Below are positions 42,680 through 52,361 of a stretch of 64,000 nucleotides of DNA, in pieces. Under the pieces are notes generated by a model, which saw only the letters and a program-made list of their open reading frames with translations, ran no database searches and was not told where the DNA came from. Origin of the DNA: an uncultured bacterium. GTDB taxonomy: Bacteria; Planctomycetota; UBA1135; GCA-002686595. Location of the stretch: contig CALBMX010000100.1 of assembly GCA_937896235.1 (NCBI GenBank), positions 23,179-87,178 on the forward strand, written 5' to 3'. Both the position numbers and the translations under genes were made by a program. Each line of letters starts with the position of its first letter. Positions within the stretch are counted from its first letter, which is position 1.

Positions 42680-45600
42680 AGCTGTTCTCGAAGAAGACCT
42701 CTACGAACAACGCCACCAACGCAGACGCCCCAGCCCCTCGGTTCCCGGGCATAGACACCGCCATCGACGGCAGCTCCATAGTCGTGCGTGTCGAGATCAA
42801 CGGCAGCGAAGCAGCCGGCGCCTATCCAATCACGCCATCGACTCAAATGGGTGAGGGCTGGGCCGCCGCCGTCGGCGCGGGCCATGAGAACGTCTTTGGC
42901 CGACGCCTCGTTTTTTTCGAGCCCGAAGGCGAACACGCAGCTGCTGCCGTAACCACTGGCATGAACTTGACGGGCTTGCGCTCAACCAACTTCTCAAGTG
43001 GTCAGGGCATCGCGTACATGCACGAGTCGCTGTACGCCGCTGTCGGCAAGCGCCAAACGTACGTCCTGAACATGGCCTGCCGGGCTATGACAAAGAGCAC
43101 TCTTAACGTGCATGCCGGACACGACGACTATCACGCAGTCGACGACACGGGCTTCTTCCAGCTATTCGGCAAGAGCGTGCAAGAGGTCGGAGACCTTTGC
43201 CTGATTGCGCACCGCACCGCGGAGCTCTCCCTCAACCCGGGTATTTGCGCGCAAGACGGCTTCCTGACAAGTCACGTAATCGAGAACGCAAAGATTCCCG
43301 AACTCGAGCTCATCAAAGAGTACCTCGGCGATCCAAGTGACGAGATCGAGTGCCCCACCGCTGCACAGCGCCTTGTCTACGGCGACACGCGCCGCCGCGT
43401 TCCGCGCTCCTTTGATGTCGACTACCCCGCCATGATTGGCGTGGTCCAAAACCAAGACGCCTACGCGCAAAGTGTCGCTGCCCAGCGCCCCTTTTATTTC
43501 GACCACGTCGCCCCCTTGTGCGACCAGGCCATGCAGGAGTTCGCAACCCTAACCGGTCGCAAGTATGCGCGTGTCACCGGCTACCGCATGGACGATGCGG
43601 AGCTCGTGCTGGTCGGCCAGGGATCGATCGTCGACATCGCAGAGGTGACCGCCGATTACATGCGCGAGAAGTATGGCCTCAAAGTGGGTGTGGTCAACAT
43701 GACCATGTTCCGCCCCTTCCCGGCCGACCTCGTCTCGAAGATCCTGGCTGGCAAGAAGGCCGTCTGCGTTCTGGAGCGCCTCGATCAACCTCTCTCCGTA
43801 GAGGCGCCCCTCTTGCGCGAGATTCGCGTAGCCATGGGGCAAGCGGTTGAAAACGGTCGTGCACCGTCTGGTGGCTTGGCCTATCCCGGCGTCGCTTCCA
43901 TCACCGCGAGTGCGGTTCCCGATTTCTATTCGGCATGCTTCGGCATGGGCAGTCGCGACCTGCAGCCGAGCCATCTCATCGGTGCCGTCAAGCACATGGT
44001 GAAGGGCGGTCGTCGCCAGTTCTACCTAGGAATCGACTTCGTACGCAAGAACGCCGGCAGTCCGAAGATGGAGATCTGGCAGCAGAAGCTCATGGACGCC
44101 TATCCACACCTCCGCGAGTTAGCCCTGGAGCCCGCGGAGAGCGTGAACCTAACCCCCCAAGGTCACACCTCGATTCGCATCCACTCTATCGGTGGATGGG
44201 GAGCGATCACGATGGGCAAAAACCTCGGTGTAACGGCCTCGGACTTGTTCGGGATGTTCATCAAGGCCAACCCGAAGTACGGTTCGGAGAAAGCTGGCCA
44301 GCCCACAACCTTCTACGCGACTCTCGCTCCGGAGCCGATCAAAGTTGGCGGCGAGCTGCTTGATGTTGATGTGGTCCTCTCCCAAGATCCCAATGCATTC
44401 CAGCACTGCAATCCACTAGCTGGTATGCACCCAGGTGGAGTGCTCATTCTGCAGAGTACATTCCCACCGGAGGAGCTCTGGAGTCGGTTGCCTCGGGTCG
44501 CGCAGAACACGATCCGCGAGAAGCGAGTCCAACTCTTCAGCTTAGACGGCTTTCGAATCGCGCTGGCTGAATCCTCGAACTCCGACTTGCGCTATCGCAT
44601 GCAAGGCGCGGCGTTCTTAGGTGCCTTCTTCCATTGCTCGAAGCTGATGAAAGATCATGGGCAAACGGAGGATCGTCTCTTTGACGGTTTACTCAAACAG
44701 CTCACCAAAAAATTCGGACGCCTGGGGCAGCATGTTGTCGACGACAACATGCGCGTAATCCGGCGTGGATACGACGAAGTTGTTGCGGTCGACTACGCGA
44801 GCTTTAGCGACGAGGGGACCGAAGCCGGAACTTCTCCGAGCATCCCCGCCTCGATGGCCGCCCACACGAGCCAGCCAGGGATCGGTGATGGCGGCAAGTT
44901 CTGGGAGCAGGTCGGTCATCTCTATAAGACCGGGCAAGATCCGCTCGCCGACCCGTTTGTCGCCATGAGTGCGATGCCCGCGGCCACCAGCGCGATGCGC
45001 GACATGACCCATGTGCGTTTTGAGATCCCGAAGTTCATCCCCGAGAACTGCACCGGTTGCAGTCAGTGTTGGACGCAATGCCCAGACACGGCTATCCCCG
45101 GAATGGTCCACACTGTGGAGGAGCTGCTCGGTGCGGCCGTCAAAACGGCGACAAACGGCAAGGCCCTCTCCAAGTTCAAGCAGGTCCAAAAGCATCTTGC
45201 GAAAGAGACCCATCGACTGATTGGCATCTCCAATTTCAAAAACATCGGGGACGTTGTGGACCAGGCCTATGAAACCGTCAAGGACAAGCTCAATCTCTCG
45301 CCCGAGAAGCGCCGCGACGTCGATCAGGAATATGCCAAGGTCGCGGCCAAGCTAGCGAATTTCCCGATCGCCAAGACCGGGCCGTTTTTTGACGCGCCCG
45401 AGCGTAAAGAGAAGGGATCCGGCGGACTGCTCTCGATCACCGTGAACCCCGAGTCCTGCAAGGGTTGCATGGAGTGTGTCGAGGTCTGCCCCGACGGCGC
45501 TTTGATCACCCTTCCCCAGACGGACGAGCTCGTCGACGATCTGCGCAGAAACTGGAGCACATGGCGGAACCTACCCGAGACCAATCCGCGCTTCGTAAAC

Positions 45601-47739
45601 ATTGCCAACCTTGACGAGGGCATCGGAACTCTCTCGTCGATGATGATTCAGCGCAGCGTATACGAATCGATGTTGGGCGGCGATGGCGCCTGTATGGGCT
45701 GCGGTGAGAAGACGAACATCCACCTAGTGCTAAGCGCGTTGAGTGCACTGCTAGCACCGCGCGTGAAAAAGCAACTCGCAGAGCTCAAGGGCCGTGTCGC
45801 GGCCCTCGAGGAGAAGGCAAAGACGATCCTCGCAGCGGGTGCCGATTTAGAGGCGGCCGCCAGCGGCAAAGCCATCACGGCGACCCTCACCGAAGAGCAG
45901 CGTGCAAGCATCGCACAGCTCAACAAGTTAGGTGCTGCCCTCAAGGACTTGATCTGGCGTTACGAAGAGGGCCCGTCGGGCCGAGGGCGCTCCAACCTCG
46001 GCATCGCCAACTCCACGGGCTGCACCTCGGTTTGGGCGAGTACTTACCCCTACAACCCGTACCCCTTCCCCTGGGTCAACCACCTCTTCCAGGACTCGCC
46101 CTCGGTAGCCGTCGGCATCTTCGAAGGGCACATGCGCACGATGTCGGACGGCTACATCGACGTTCGACGCGCCGACCTCGTGCTGTCGGGCAAGTACGAT
46201 GCCGAGCGTGACGAGGCCTTCTTTAAGGCCTTCAACTGGGAGCAGTTCACCGACGAGGAGTTCCGCCTCTGCCCACCGATTCTCGCCCTTGGAGGCGACG
46301 GTGCGATGATGGATATCGGCTTCCAAAACCTGTCGCGTATGCTGGCGTCCGGCAAGCCAATCAAAGCTGTCGTACTCGATACGCAGGTGTACTCGAACAC
46401 GGGTGGCCAAGCTTGTACCAGCGGCTTCATCGGCCAGGTTTCCGACATGGCAACTTGGGGCGATGCAAAACACGGCAAGACCGAGGCGCGCAAAGAGCTC
46501 TCGCTCATCGCCATGGCCCACCGCGGCGTATTTGTGCTGCAGTCCAGCCAAGCCCAACCTGCGCACCTGTTGGGAGGCGTTATTCGCGGCTTCAATTCCC
46601 GCCGCGCCGGCATCTTCATCCTGCACAGCCCCTGCGGCCCCGAGCACGTGATCGATGCCAGTATTTCGGCGCGCCAGGCCAAACTCACCGTCGACTCGCG
46701 AGCCTTCCCCCTATTGGTCTTTGATCCCGATCAAGGCAACTCTGTGTCCGATCACTTGGACCTGGACGGCAACGCGGGCATCAAGGACGACTGGGGCAAG
46801 TTCAAGCTCGACTACATGGGCGACGACGACAAACCCGCCTCGATGACACTTCCAATGACCGTGGCCGACTGGGCCTCGACCGAGGGACGCTTCAAGAAGA
46901 ACTTCGGCCCGATCGGCGAAGGCGAAGCGCTGTTGTTCGCTGACTATATGAAGCTGTCCGTAGCGGAGAGGCCTGGCCATGCGCCCTTTATCTACTCACT
47001 CAAGCCCGACGGAAAGCTTGGACAGCTCGGCGTCTCTCCCGAGATGGTCAGCCTCGCCGAAGAGCGCCTTGACTTCTGGAACCAGCTGCGCGAGATGGCT
47101 GGAGTGCGCCCTTCGGAGACTGTGCGCGATGACATAGAGGCGCAGCTCGAATCGCAGTTTGAAACCAAACTCGCCGCACTTCAGGCCGAGTATGAAGGCA
47201 AGTTGGCGACTCTACAGGCCAACTATCCAGCGGAAGTGGCACGCAGCATTGCACGCGGTCTCTTGGCTTCGGGCGAAGGCGGAAAAACATTGGATGAGAT
47301 CTTGGAGGGCGCGCCACTCGACTTGAGTGGCATCGACCTTTCGATAGCGGCGGCGTCAAACGGCATGGCACCCGCCTCTCTCACTGCGCTTCCCGTAGTA
47401 GCGACTGCTGCGCCCGTCGAAGCTCCTCCGGCTCCGATTTCCGCTCCCCCAAAGGCCGCGGTTGCCGTTGAGGAGGAAGAGGAGGTGTTGAGCATGGAAG
47501 CTTACATCGACACGGACTCCTGCACTTCCTGCAACGAGTGCATTCAGGTCAATGAGGGCCTGTTCGCCTATAACCAAGACGGACTTGCCGAGGTGATCAA
47601 CCCCGCCGGCGGTCCCTTTAAAGATCTAGTGACGGCCGCCGAGCGCTGCCCCGTTGCGATCATTCACCCAGGCACACCTCTCAATCCCAAAGAGAAGGAC
47701 CTCGACAAATGGATCGAGCGCGCCGTTCCCTTCAACTAG
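42676..47739 (+). CDS. nifJ: pyruvate:ferredoxin oxidoreductase, extended single-chain form with fused ferredoxin
   Basis: A 1687-residue PFOR, against about 1170-1200 for typical single-chain enzymes. In order: alpha domain (EINGSEAAGAYPITPSTQMGE, from residue 35), CoA/linker domain, gamma domain from about 498 (IHSIGGWGAITMGKNL), two 4Fe-4S motifs beginning at C792 (CTGCSQCWTQCP) and C928 (CKGCMECVEVCP), and the TPP domain with ACMGCGEK at C1006 and GGDGAMMDIG near 1206. Extra parts are a helical insert of about 75 residues between the two clusters, a coiled-coil-like insert after C1006, a Glu-rich coiled coil near 1480-1530, an Ala/Pro linker, and a C-terminal ferredoxin-like domain with C1616, C1619, C1622 and C1658. 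It converts pyruvate and CoA to acetyl-CoA, CO2 and reduced ferredoxin. Confidence 0.94.
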   Translation: MKLFSKKTSTNNATNADAPAPRFPGIDTAIDGSSIVVRVEINGSEAAGAYPITPSTQMGEGWAAAVGAGHENVFGRRLVFFEPEGEHAAAAVTTGMNLTGLRSTNFSSGQGIAYMHESLYAAVGKRQTYVLNMACRAMTKSTLNVHAGHDDYHAVDDTGFFQLFGKSVQEVGDLCLIAHRTAELSLNPGICAQDGFLTSHVIENAKIPELELIKEYLGDPSDEIECPTAAQRLVYGDTRRRVPRSFDVDYPAMIGVVQNQDAYAQSVAAQRPFYFDHVAPLCDQAMQEFATLTGRKYARVTGYRMDDAELVLVGQGSIVDIAEVTADYMREKYGLKVGVVNMTMFRPFPADLVSKILAGKKAVCVLERLDQPLSVEAPLLREIRVAMGQAVENGRAPSGGLAYPGVASITASAVPDFYSACFGMGSRDLQPSHLIGAVKHMVKGGRRQFYLGIDFVRKNAGSPKMEIWQQKLMDAYPHLRELALEPAESVNLTPQGHTSIRIHSIGGWGAITMGKNLGVTASDLFGMFIKANPKYGSEKAGQPTTFYATLAPEPIKVGGELLDVDVVLSQDPNAFQHCNPLAGMHPGGVLILQSTFPPEELWSRLPRVAQNTIREKRVQLFSLDGFRIALAESSNSDLRYRMQGAAFLGAFFHCSKLMKDHGQTEDRLFDGLLKQLTKKFGRLGQHVVDDNMRVIRRGYDEVVAVDYASFSDEGTEAGTSPSIPASMAAHTSQPGIGDGGKFWEQVGHLYKTGQDPLADPFVAMSAMPAATSAMRDMTHVRFEIPKFIPENCTGCSQCWTQCPDTAIPGMVHTVEELLGAAVKTATNGKALSKFKQVQKHLAKETHRLIGISNFKNIGDVVDQAYETVKDKLNLSPEKRRDVDQEYAKVAAKLANFPIAKTGPFFDAPERKEKGSGGLLSITVNPESCKGCMECVEVCPDGALITLPQTDELVDDLRRNWSTWRNLPETNPRFVNIANLDEGIGTLSSMMIQRSVYESMLGGDGACMGCGEKTNIHLVLSALSALLAPRVKKQLAELKGRVAALEEKAKTILAAGADLEAAASGKAITATLTEEQRASIAQLNKLGAALKDLIWRYEEGPSGRGRSNLGIANSTGCTSVWASTYPYNPYPFPWVNHLFQDSPSVAVGIFEGHMRTMSDGYIDVRRADLVLSGKYDAERDEAFFKAFNWEQFTDEEFRLCPPILALGGDGAMMDIGFQNLSRMLASGKPIKAVVLDTQVYSNTGGQACTSGFIGQVSDMATWGDAKHGKTEARKELSLIAMAHRGVFVLQSSQAQPAHLLGGVIRGFNSRRAGIFILHSPCGPEHVIDASISARQAKLTVDSRAFPLLVFDPDQGNSVSDHLDLDGNAGIKDDWGKFKLDYMGDDDKPASMTLPMTVADWASTEGRFKKNFGPIGEGEALLFADYMKLSVAERPGHAPFIYSLKPDGKLGQLGVSPEMVSLAEERLDFWNQLREMAGVRPSETVRDDIEAQLESQFETKLAALQAEYEGKLATLQANYPAEVARSIARGLLASGEGGKTLDEILEGAPLDLSGIDLSIAAASNGMAPASLTALPVVATAAPVEAPPAPISAPPKAAVAVEEEEEVLSMEAYIDTDSCTSCNECIQVNEGLFAYNQDGLAEVINPAGGPFKDLVTAAERCPVAIIHPGTPLNPKEKDLDKWIERAVPFN

Positions 47740-47791
47740 CCCCCTCCACCTACCAACTTACGCGAAGTCGAGCGAGTTGCTCGACCCCAGC

Positions 47792-49153
47792 ATGGCCCTA
47801 AAACATCACGAGTATTCGTCGCCGCACTTTCTAGGTGGCGTCCACCCGCCCGAGTCGAAGGAGCTCACAGCGCACCTACCCGTGCGCCGCATGCCCTTCC
47901 CGGATGAGGTGGTGATTCCTCTCAGCCAACATATCGGTGCGCCCGCGAAGCCGATCGTGAAGGTGGGTGATCATGTGGAGCGCGGCGACTTGATTGCAGA
48001 GGCGGGTGGCTTCGTTTCGGTTCCGATGCACGCATCGGCGACGGGTACGGTAAAGGAGATCACGCGCTGGCCTCATCCTTCCGGCAACTTGACACCAGCA
48101 ATTCGGATTGCGGTCGACAAGCACTCGGCGCAAGTCCCGCGCGCGAGGACGATTCCCGATTGGCGAGGACTCTCCAAACCAGAGCTAATCCAGGCCGTTC
48201 AAGATGGCGGCGTCGTCGGCCTTGGCGGCGCGGCGTTCCCAACCCACGTCAAGTTGAGCCCTCCGGAAGGAACAGTACTTGAGTACCTGATCCTGAACGG
48301 CTGTGAGTGCGAGCCCTATCTCACCACCGACCATCGCATCATGGTTGAGCAGCCGCGCCGAGTTCTCACAGGCCTGCTGATCATGATGCGCGCGCTTGAT
48401 GTGAAGGTCGGATTGATCGGGGTCGAGAACAACAAACCCGACGCCATCGTAGCGTTGCAGGAGGTCCTGCCCGAATACGAGGCAGAGCTCAAAGAGCACG
48501 GCATGAGGATCGACGTGATCGGCCTCACGGTGCGCTACCCGCAAGGCGCGGAGAAGATGTTGATTCTCGCGCTAACGGAGCGTGAGGTCCCACGCGGTAA
48601 GTTACCCCTCGACCTGGGTGTGCTTGTGCAAAACGTCGGCTCCGTCGCATCGATCGCAGAGATCTTTGAGACGGGGTTGCCATTGCTCGAACGCGTGGTC
48701 ACCGTCACCGGTCATGGCATTCGCAAACCGTCTAACGTCCTTGTGCCCATCGGTGCAAAGCTCAAAGACGTCTTTGAGTTTTGTGGGGGTGTAACGATGG
48801 ATGCCCGCCAGATCGTCATGGGTGGACCGATGATGGGTCCAAGCCAAGCAAACCTAGAGACGCCGATTATCAAGGGCATCACCGGAATCGTGGTTTTGCC
48901 AGCGGGCGAGGTCAAATCCCAGGAAGAGTACGATTGCATTCGCTGCGGCCACTGCCTAGATGCCTGCCCAGTGTTTATCAACCCGCAGCGTTTGGGACTG
49001 CTCGCCAAGAACATGCGCTATGAAACGATGCAAGAAGACTACGCCCTCAACGACTGCATGCTATGCGGTTGCTGCTCGTACGTCTGCCCCTCAAATATCC
49101 CGTTGAGCCAGCTCTTCGGAGCCTCGAAAGCATACCTCCGGAGAAACGGCTAA
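47792..49153 (+). CDS. rnfC: Rnf complex subunit C
   Basis: A 453-residue subunit. The N-terminal FLGGVHPPESKELT and GGFVSVPMHASATGTV are RnfC features, followed by the Rossmann-like flavin/NADH region (VGLGGAAFPTHVKL, LILNGCECEPYLTTDHRIM) and two 4Fe-4S motifs starting at C382 (CIRCGHCLDACP) and C422 (CMLCGCCSYVCP). RnfC is the cytoplasmic NADH/FMN subunit of the ferredoxin:NAD oxidoreductase. I chose the ATG at 47792 (MALKHHEY) because upstream in-frame sequence overlaps nifJ. It is followed by rnfD after 3 bp. Confidence 0.95.
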   Translation: MALKHHEYSSPHFLGGVHPPESKELTAHLPVRRMPFPDEVVIPLSQHIGAPAKPIVKVGDHVERGDLIAEAGGFVSVPMHASATGTVKEITRWPHPSGNLTPAIRIAVDKHSAQVPRARTIPDWRGLSKPELIQAVQDGGVVGLGGAAFPTHVKLSPPEGTVLEYLILNGCECEPYLTTDHRIMVEQPRRVLTGLLIMMRALDVKVGLIGVENNKPDAIVALQEVLPEYEAELKEHGMRIDVIGLTVRYPQGAEKMLILALTEREVPRGKLPLDLGVLVQNVGSVASIAEIFETGLPLLERVVTVTGHGIRKPSNVLVPIGAKLKDVFEFCGGVTMDARQIVMGGPMMGPSQANLETPIIKGITGIVVLPAGEVKSQEEYDCIRCGHCLDACPVFINPQRLGLLAKNMRYETMQEDYALNDCMLCGCCSYVCPSNIPLSQLFGASKAYLRRNG

Positions 49154-49156
49154 GTC

Positions 49157-50209
49157 ATGGCCTCTTCACCAATAGAGTCTCGCTGGATCGTTACCGCCCC
49201 GCCGCACATGGCTGGACCGGATTCGACGCCGCGCATCATGTGGACGGTCGTCCTCAGCCTTCTGCCCGCGCTGCTATTCGGTTTTGCTCGTTTTGGCATT
49301 AGCTCGGTGATGGTCGTCCTTGCGGCGATTCTCGGCTGTGCCGCGGCAGAGCGCATGTTCGGAAGCAGAAAGCAGAGTCTGCTCGACGGCTCGTGCCTAA
49401 TCACAGGCATCCTACTTGGCATGACCCTTCCTCCCGGCATGCCCATGTGGATGGCATTTGTCGGCGGTGTCTTTGGCATTGGCGCGGGCAAGATGATCTT
49501 CGGTGGTCTCGGCAACAACATATTCAACCCAGCACTTCTTGGTCGCGCGTTTTTGCAGGCGGCTTTCCCCGTTGCCATCACCACCTTCCCAAAAGGTGGT
49601 GGTAGCTTCTTCACCCTCGTCGGAGACACGTTCGCCCTGCCGCTGATGCGGCCGAATCTCGGCGAGGGCGGTATCGACGTTATCACCGAAGCCACGCCCA
49701 TGGGTTTGATGAAGTTCGATCAAGAGCCCACTGCGATTTGGAACTTATTCCTGGGGTCTACCAGCGGCAGCCTGGGCGAGACCTCTGCCATTTTGATTTT
49801 GCTCGGTGGCTTGTATCTCGCTTGGCGAAACTATCTCAACTGGCGCATCCCCTTAGCCATCTTCACGACAGTCTTCGCCTTGGGTTCTCTCTTGTGGATG
49901 ATCGGTATCGAGGCGTATCCCGCCAGCCCCATGTTCCTACTCGGAACCGGCGGCATGGTGCTTGGCGCAATGTATATGGCGACGGATATGGTGACCTCTC
50001 CGGTCACGAACCTCGGCGCTTATCTCTTTGGTATAGGCATAGCGATCATGGTCGTCGTGATTCGCGTTTGGGGTGGCCTGTCCGAGGGAATGATGTACGC
50101 CATCCTCTTCATGAACGCGCTCGTGCCCTTCATCAATCGCAAGACGCAACCCCGCGTCTTCGGTACGAAGCGTGGCCTGAAGACAAAGAAGCCGGAGGCC
50201 ACCTCGTGA
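49157..50209 (+). CDS. rnfD: Rnf complex subunit D
   Basis: A 350-residue integral membrane protein with about nine or ten hydrophobic segments. FGGLGNNIFNPALLGRAFL is the NqrB/RnfD signature. DVITEATPM contains the probable covalent-FMN threonine (T180), matching the position used in characterised RnfD proteins. SGSLGETSAILILLGGLYL is a further family string. It belongs to the membrane core through which electrons and ions move. The stop overlaps the GTG start of rnfG by 4 bp. Confidence 0.95.
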   Translation: MASSPIESRWIVTAPPHMAGPDSTPRIMWTVVLSLLPALLFGFARFGISSVMVVLAAILGCAAAERMFGSRKQSLLDGSCLITGILLGMTLPPGMPMWMAFVGGVFGIGAGKMIFGGLGNNIFNPALLGRAFLQAAFPVAITTFPKGGGSFFTLVGDTFALPLMRPNLGEGGIDVITEATPMGLMKFDQEPTAIWNLFLGSTSGSLGETSAILILLGGLYLAWRNYLNWRIPLAIFTTVFALGSLLWMIGIEAYPASPMFLLGTGGMVLGAMYMATDMVTSPVTNLGAYLFGIGIAIMVVVIRVWGGLSEGMMYAILFMNALVPFINRKTQPRVFGTKRGLKTKKPEATS

Positions 50210-50943
50210 GCGATATAGAAGAGACAACCAAGCCGAGCACTGCAATCGACGACGCACCTGAAGAGAAGAGCACCTCCAGTTTTGTCATGATTGCGACACT
50301 TGGCGTCGCTGGACTGCTAGCTGGTCTTCTACTTGTTGTCGTTGACGGCATCACAGCGCCGCGCATCGCCAAGTACAGAAAACAGCAGCAAGAGCTCGCT
50401 GCCAAAGAAGTTCTCGGCGGCGAGGGGCGCATCCTAAGGATTGAAAAATTCGCCTTCGTCGACGGTAGCCTAGTCCCGATCACCGTTGACGATACAGGCC
50501 AAGAGTCTCCCAGTACCGACTCGCCAATCTTTCGCGGGTACGACGCCAACAACGTGCTTCTTGGCTACGCTTTTCCCGGTGCGGAGTTTGGCTATGCCGA
50601 CGTGATTCCGATCGTCATTGGCTACTCACCGTCAACCCACTCGCTACTTGGAATGAAGGTCCTGGGCAACAAAGAGACGCCAGGCCTTGGCGACAACATT
50701 GTGAACGACGAGCACTTCGCGAACCAGTGGCCAGGTAAAACGGCCCCGCTCGTGCAGATGAAAGGAAACGCTTCCTTGGCAAACGAAGTCGATACGATCA
50801 GTGGCGCAACGATCTCTTCCAGCGCTGTGATCCGCGGCATGAACCGAGCTATTGAGCTCTACAAGCCCGCAATCGATGCCCTGGAGAGCAGCGACTCCCA
50901 AGCTGCCGTTTCAGCTACCAAGAGTGAAAAGGAGGCCGGCTAA
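50206..50943 (+). CDS. rnfG: Rnf complex subunit G
   Basis: A 245-residue protein with one N-terminal membrane helix (about residues 25-48) and an extracytoplasmic FMN-binding domain. DTISGATISSSAV contains the flavinylation motif SGATxSS with T202 as the acceptor for ApbE-transferred FMN. ETPGLGDNI is another RnfG/NqrC signature. The start is a GTG at 50206 in a GTGA overlap with rnfD; there is no nearby ATG. The stop overlaps the rnfE start (TAATG). Confidence 0.94.
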   Translation: MSDIEETTKPSTAIDDAPEEKSTSSFVMIATLGVAGLLAGLLLVVVDGITAPRIAKYRKQQQELAAKEVLGGEGRILRIEKFAFVDGSLVPITVDDTGQESPSTDSPIFRGYDANNVLLGYAFPGAEFGYADVIPIVIGYSPSTHSLLGMKVLGNKETPGLGDNIVNDEHFANQWPGKTAPLVQMKGNASLANEVDTISGATISSSAVIRGMNRAIELYKPAIDALESSDSQAAVSATKSEKEAG

Positions 50944-51563
50944 TGGCTATCGACAAGCATTCCGATTCCGCGATCTTTCGGCGTGGAATCTGGCAAGACA
51001 ACCCGGTGCTGATCCAGATGCTTGGGCTCTGCCCGGCACTTGCTGTGACCAATACCGTTAAGAACTCGATCGCCATGGGTGGAGCAACCCTCTTTGTCCT
51101 GGTCTGCTCCAGCGTTCTTGTCTCGCTCGTCAAGAACCTGATCCCTAGCGAAGTGCGCATCTCAGCCTACATCCTAATCATCGCTACGTTTGTGACCCTT
51201 GCAGACATGGGGCTTGAAGCTTACGTGCCCGAGATTCACAAGGCCCTAGGTGCCTTCATCGCGCTGATCGTTGTGAACTGCATGATCCTGGGGCGCCAAG
51301 AGGCGTTTGCCTCTAAGAACACTCCGCGCAAAGCACTGATGGACGCACTTGGAACCGGAACAGGCTTCATGATCGCCCTCCTCATGCTCGGTGCCATTCG
51401 CGAGATCATTGGCATGGGATCCTTCTTCGGCATCTCACTATTTGGCCCGAACTACGCCAAGTGGGTGGTCATGATTCTGCCTCCCGGGGGCTTCTTAACC
51501 TTGGGCGGCATCTTGCTCTTCATTGCCTGGCGCGAGTCAAAGCGGACGGAGGCAGCCAAGTGA
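50943..51563 (+). CDS. rnfE: Rnf complex subunit E
   Basis: A 206-residue membrane protein with about six hydrophobic segments. It begins with FRRGIWQDNPVLIQMLGLCPALAVTN, split by the RnfE/NqrD signature NPVxxQxLGxCPxLAVT. The second conserved half includes NCMILGRQEAFA. Cysteines in these two segments bind the intramembrane iron centre shared with RnfA in characterised Rnf/Nqr complexes. It starts in the TAATG overlap with rnfG and is coupled to rnfA by a GTGA overlap. Confidence 0.95.
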   Translation: MAIDKHSDSAIFRRGIWQDNPVLIQMLGLCPALAVTNTVKNSIAMGGATLFVLVCSSVLVSLVKNLIPSEVRISAYILIIATFVTLADMGLEAYVPEIHKALGAFIALIVVNCMILGRQEAFASKNTPRKALMDALGTGTGFMIALLMLGAIREIIGMGSFFGISLFGPNYAKWVVMILPPGGFLTLGGILLFIAWRESKRTEAAK

Positions 51564-52135
51564 TCGAGCTCTCTACAATTTTCCTGTCGGCGATGCTGGT
51601 GAACAACTTCACCCTCGCGCAGTTCCTTGGCTTGTGCCCTTTCATGGGCGTCTCGGGCAAGGTGGAGACAGCGCTGCGTATGGGCCTCGCGAATATCTTC
51701 GTGTTGGTGCTGACCTCGCTTTGTGCTTGGGGCCTCAACTCGTTTGTGCTCCCCTACGCGCCGTTCCTAACAACGATTTCGTTCATCGTTGTGATCGCGT
51801 CTTTAGTTCAGCTTGTCGAGATGGTGATCAAGAAGTTCTCACCAACTCTCTTTCGCCAGCTTGGTATCTACCTGCCGCTGATCACGACAAACTGCGCGAT
51901 CCTCGGGCTCGCGATTAACCAGACCAATAAGGGGTATGGCTTCTTTGCCGGCCTCGCCTACGCGATTGGCGCAGGTTTGGGGCTCACTCTTGCGCTGGTC
52001 CTTATGGCATCGATTCGCGAAGAGGCCGAGCTTGCCCCTGTCCCCCGCATCGCCCGCGGTATGGGGCTCGTCCTAATTATTGCCGGCTGCCTGTCCCTGG
52101 CCTTTATGGGATTCGCTGGCCTTGTGCCCTCCTAA
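51560..52135 (+). CDS. rnfA: Rnf complex subunit A
   Basis: A 191-residue membrane protein homologous to rnfE in inverted topology. MLVNNFTLAQFLGLCPFMGVS and PLITTNCAILGLAI carry the two conserved cysteines. It pairs with RnfE to hold the membrane iron centre. The frame extends further upstream inside rnfE, but the GTG at 51560 gives the normal family start and a GTGA overlap. It is followed after 21 bp by a small cysteine-rich membrane protein. Confidence 0.95.
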   Translation: MIELSTIFLSAMLVNNFTLAQFLGLCPFMGVSGKVETALRMGLANIFVLVLTSLCAWGLNSFVLPYAPFLTTISFIVVIASLVQLVEMVIKKFSPTLFRQLGIYLPLITTNCAILGLAINQTNKGYGFFAGLAYAIGAGLGLTLALVLMASIREEAELAPVPRIARGMGLVLIIAGCLSLAFMGFAGLVPS

Positions 52136-52156
52136 ACACCTAACGACACCAACCTC

Positions 52157-52339
52157 ATGGGAACCATTATCGCCCTTGTCCTTCTCGCCGCGCTCTTTGT
52201 GCTGTTTGGCCTGATTGGACTGCGTCAAGAGGTCACCTCTTGTGACGGTAGCGGTGCCTGCGGAGGCTCGTCGTGTGGCACGTCTGAGTGCGACAACCCT
52301 GATAGCCCATTTGCCAAGCGCGCACGCGAAGATCACTAG
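52157..52339 (+). CDS. small Cys-rich membrane protein, NqrM-like candidate
   Basis: A 60-residue protein with one N-terminal membrane helix (about residues 3-22) and a short tail with four cysteines spaced SCDGSGACGGSSCGTSEC. It lies between rnfA and apbE, all in one direction. In Na-translocating NADH:quinone reductase operons, the maturation protein NqrM (DUF539) has the same size, one helix and a Cys cluster, and is encoded near apbE. Its Cys spacing differs from the NqrM consensus as I remember it. It could also be compared with FeoB-associated Cys-rich proteins. A role in delivering iron to the RnfA/RnfE site is inference. Confidence 0.75.
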   Translation: MGTIIALVLLAALFVLFGLIGLRQEVTSCDGSGACGGSSCGTSECDNPDSPFAKRAREDH

Positions 52340-52361
52340 CCCTCTCTTTCACAGAGACATC

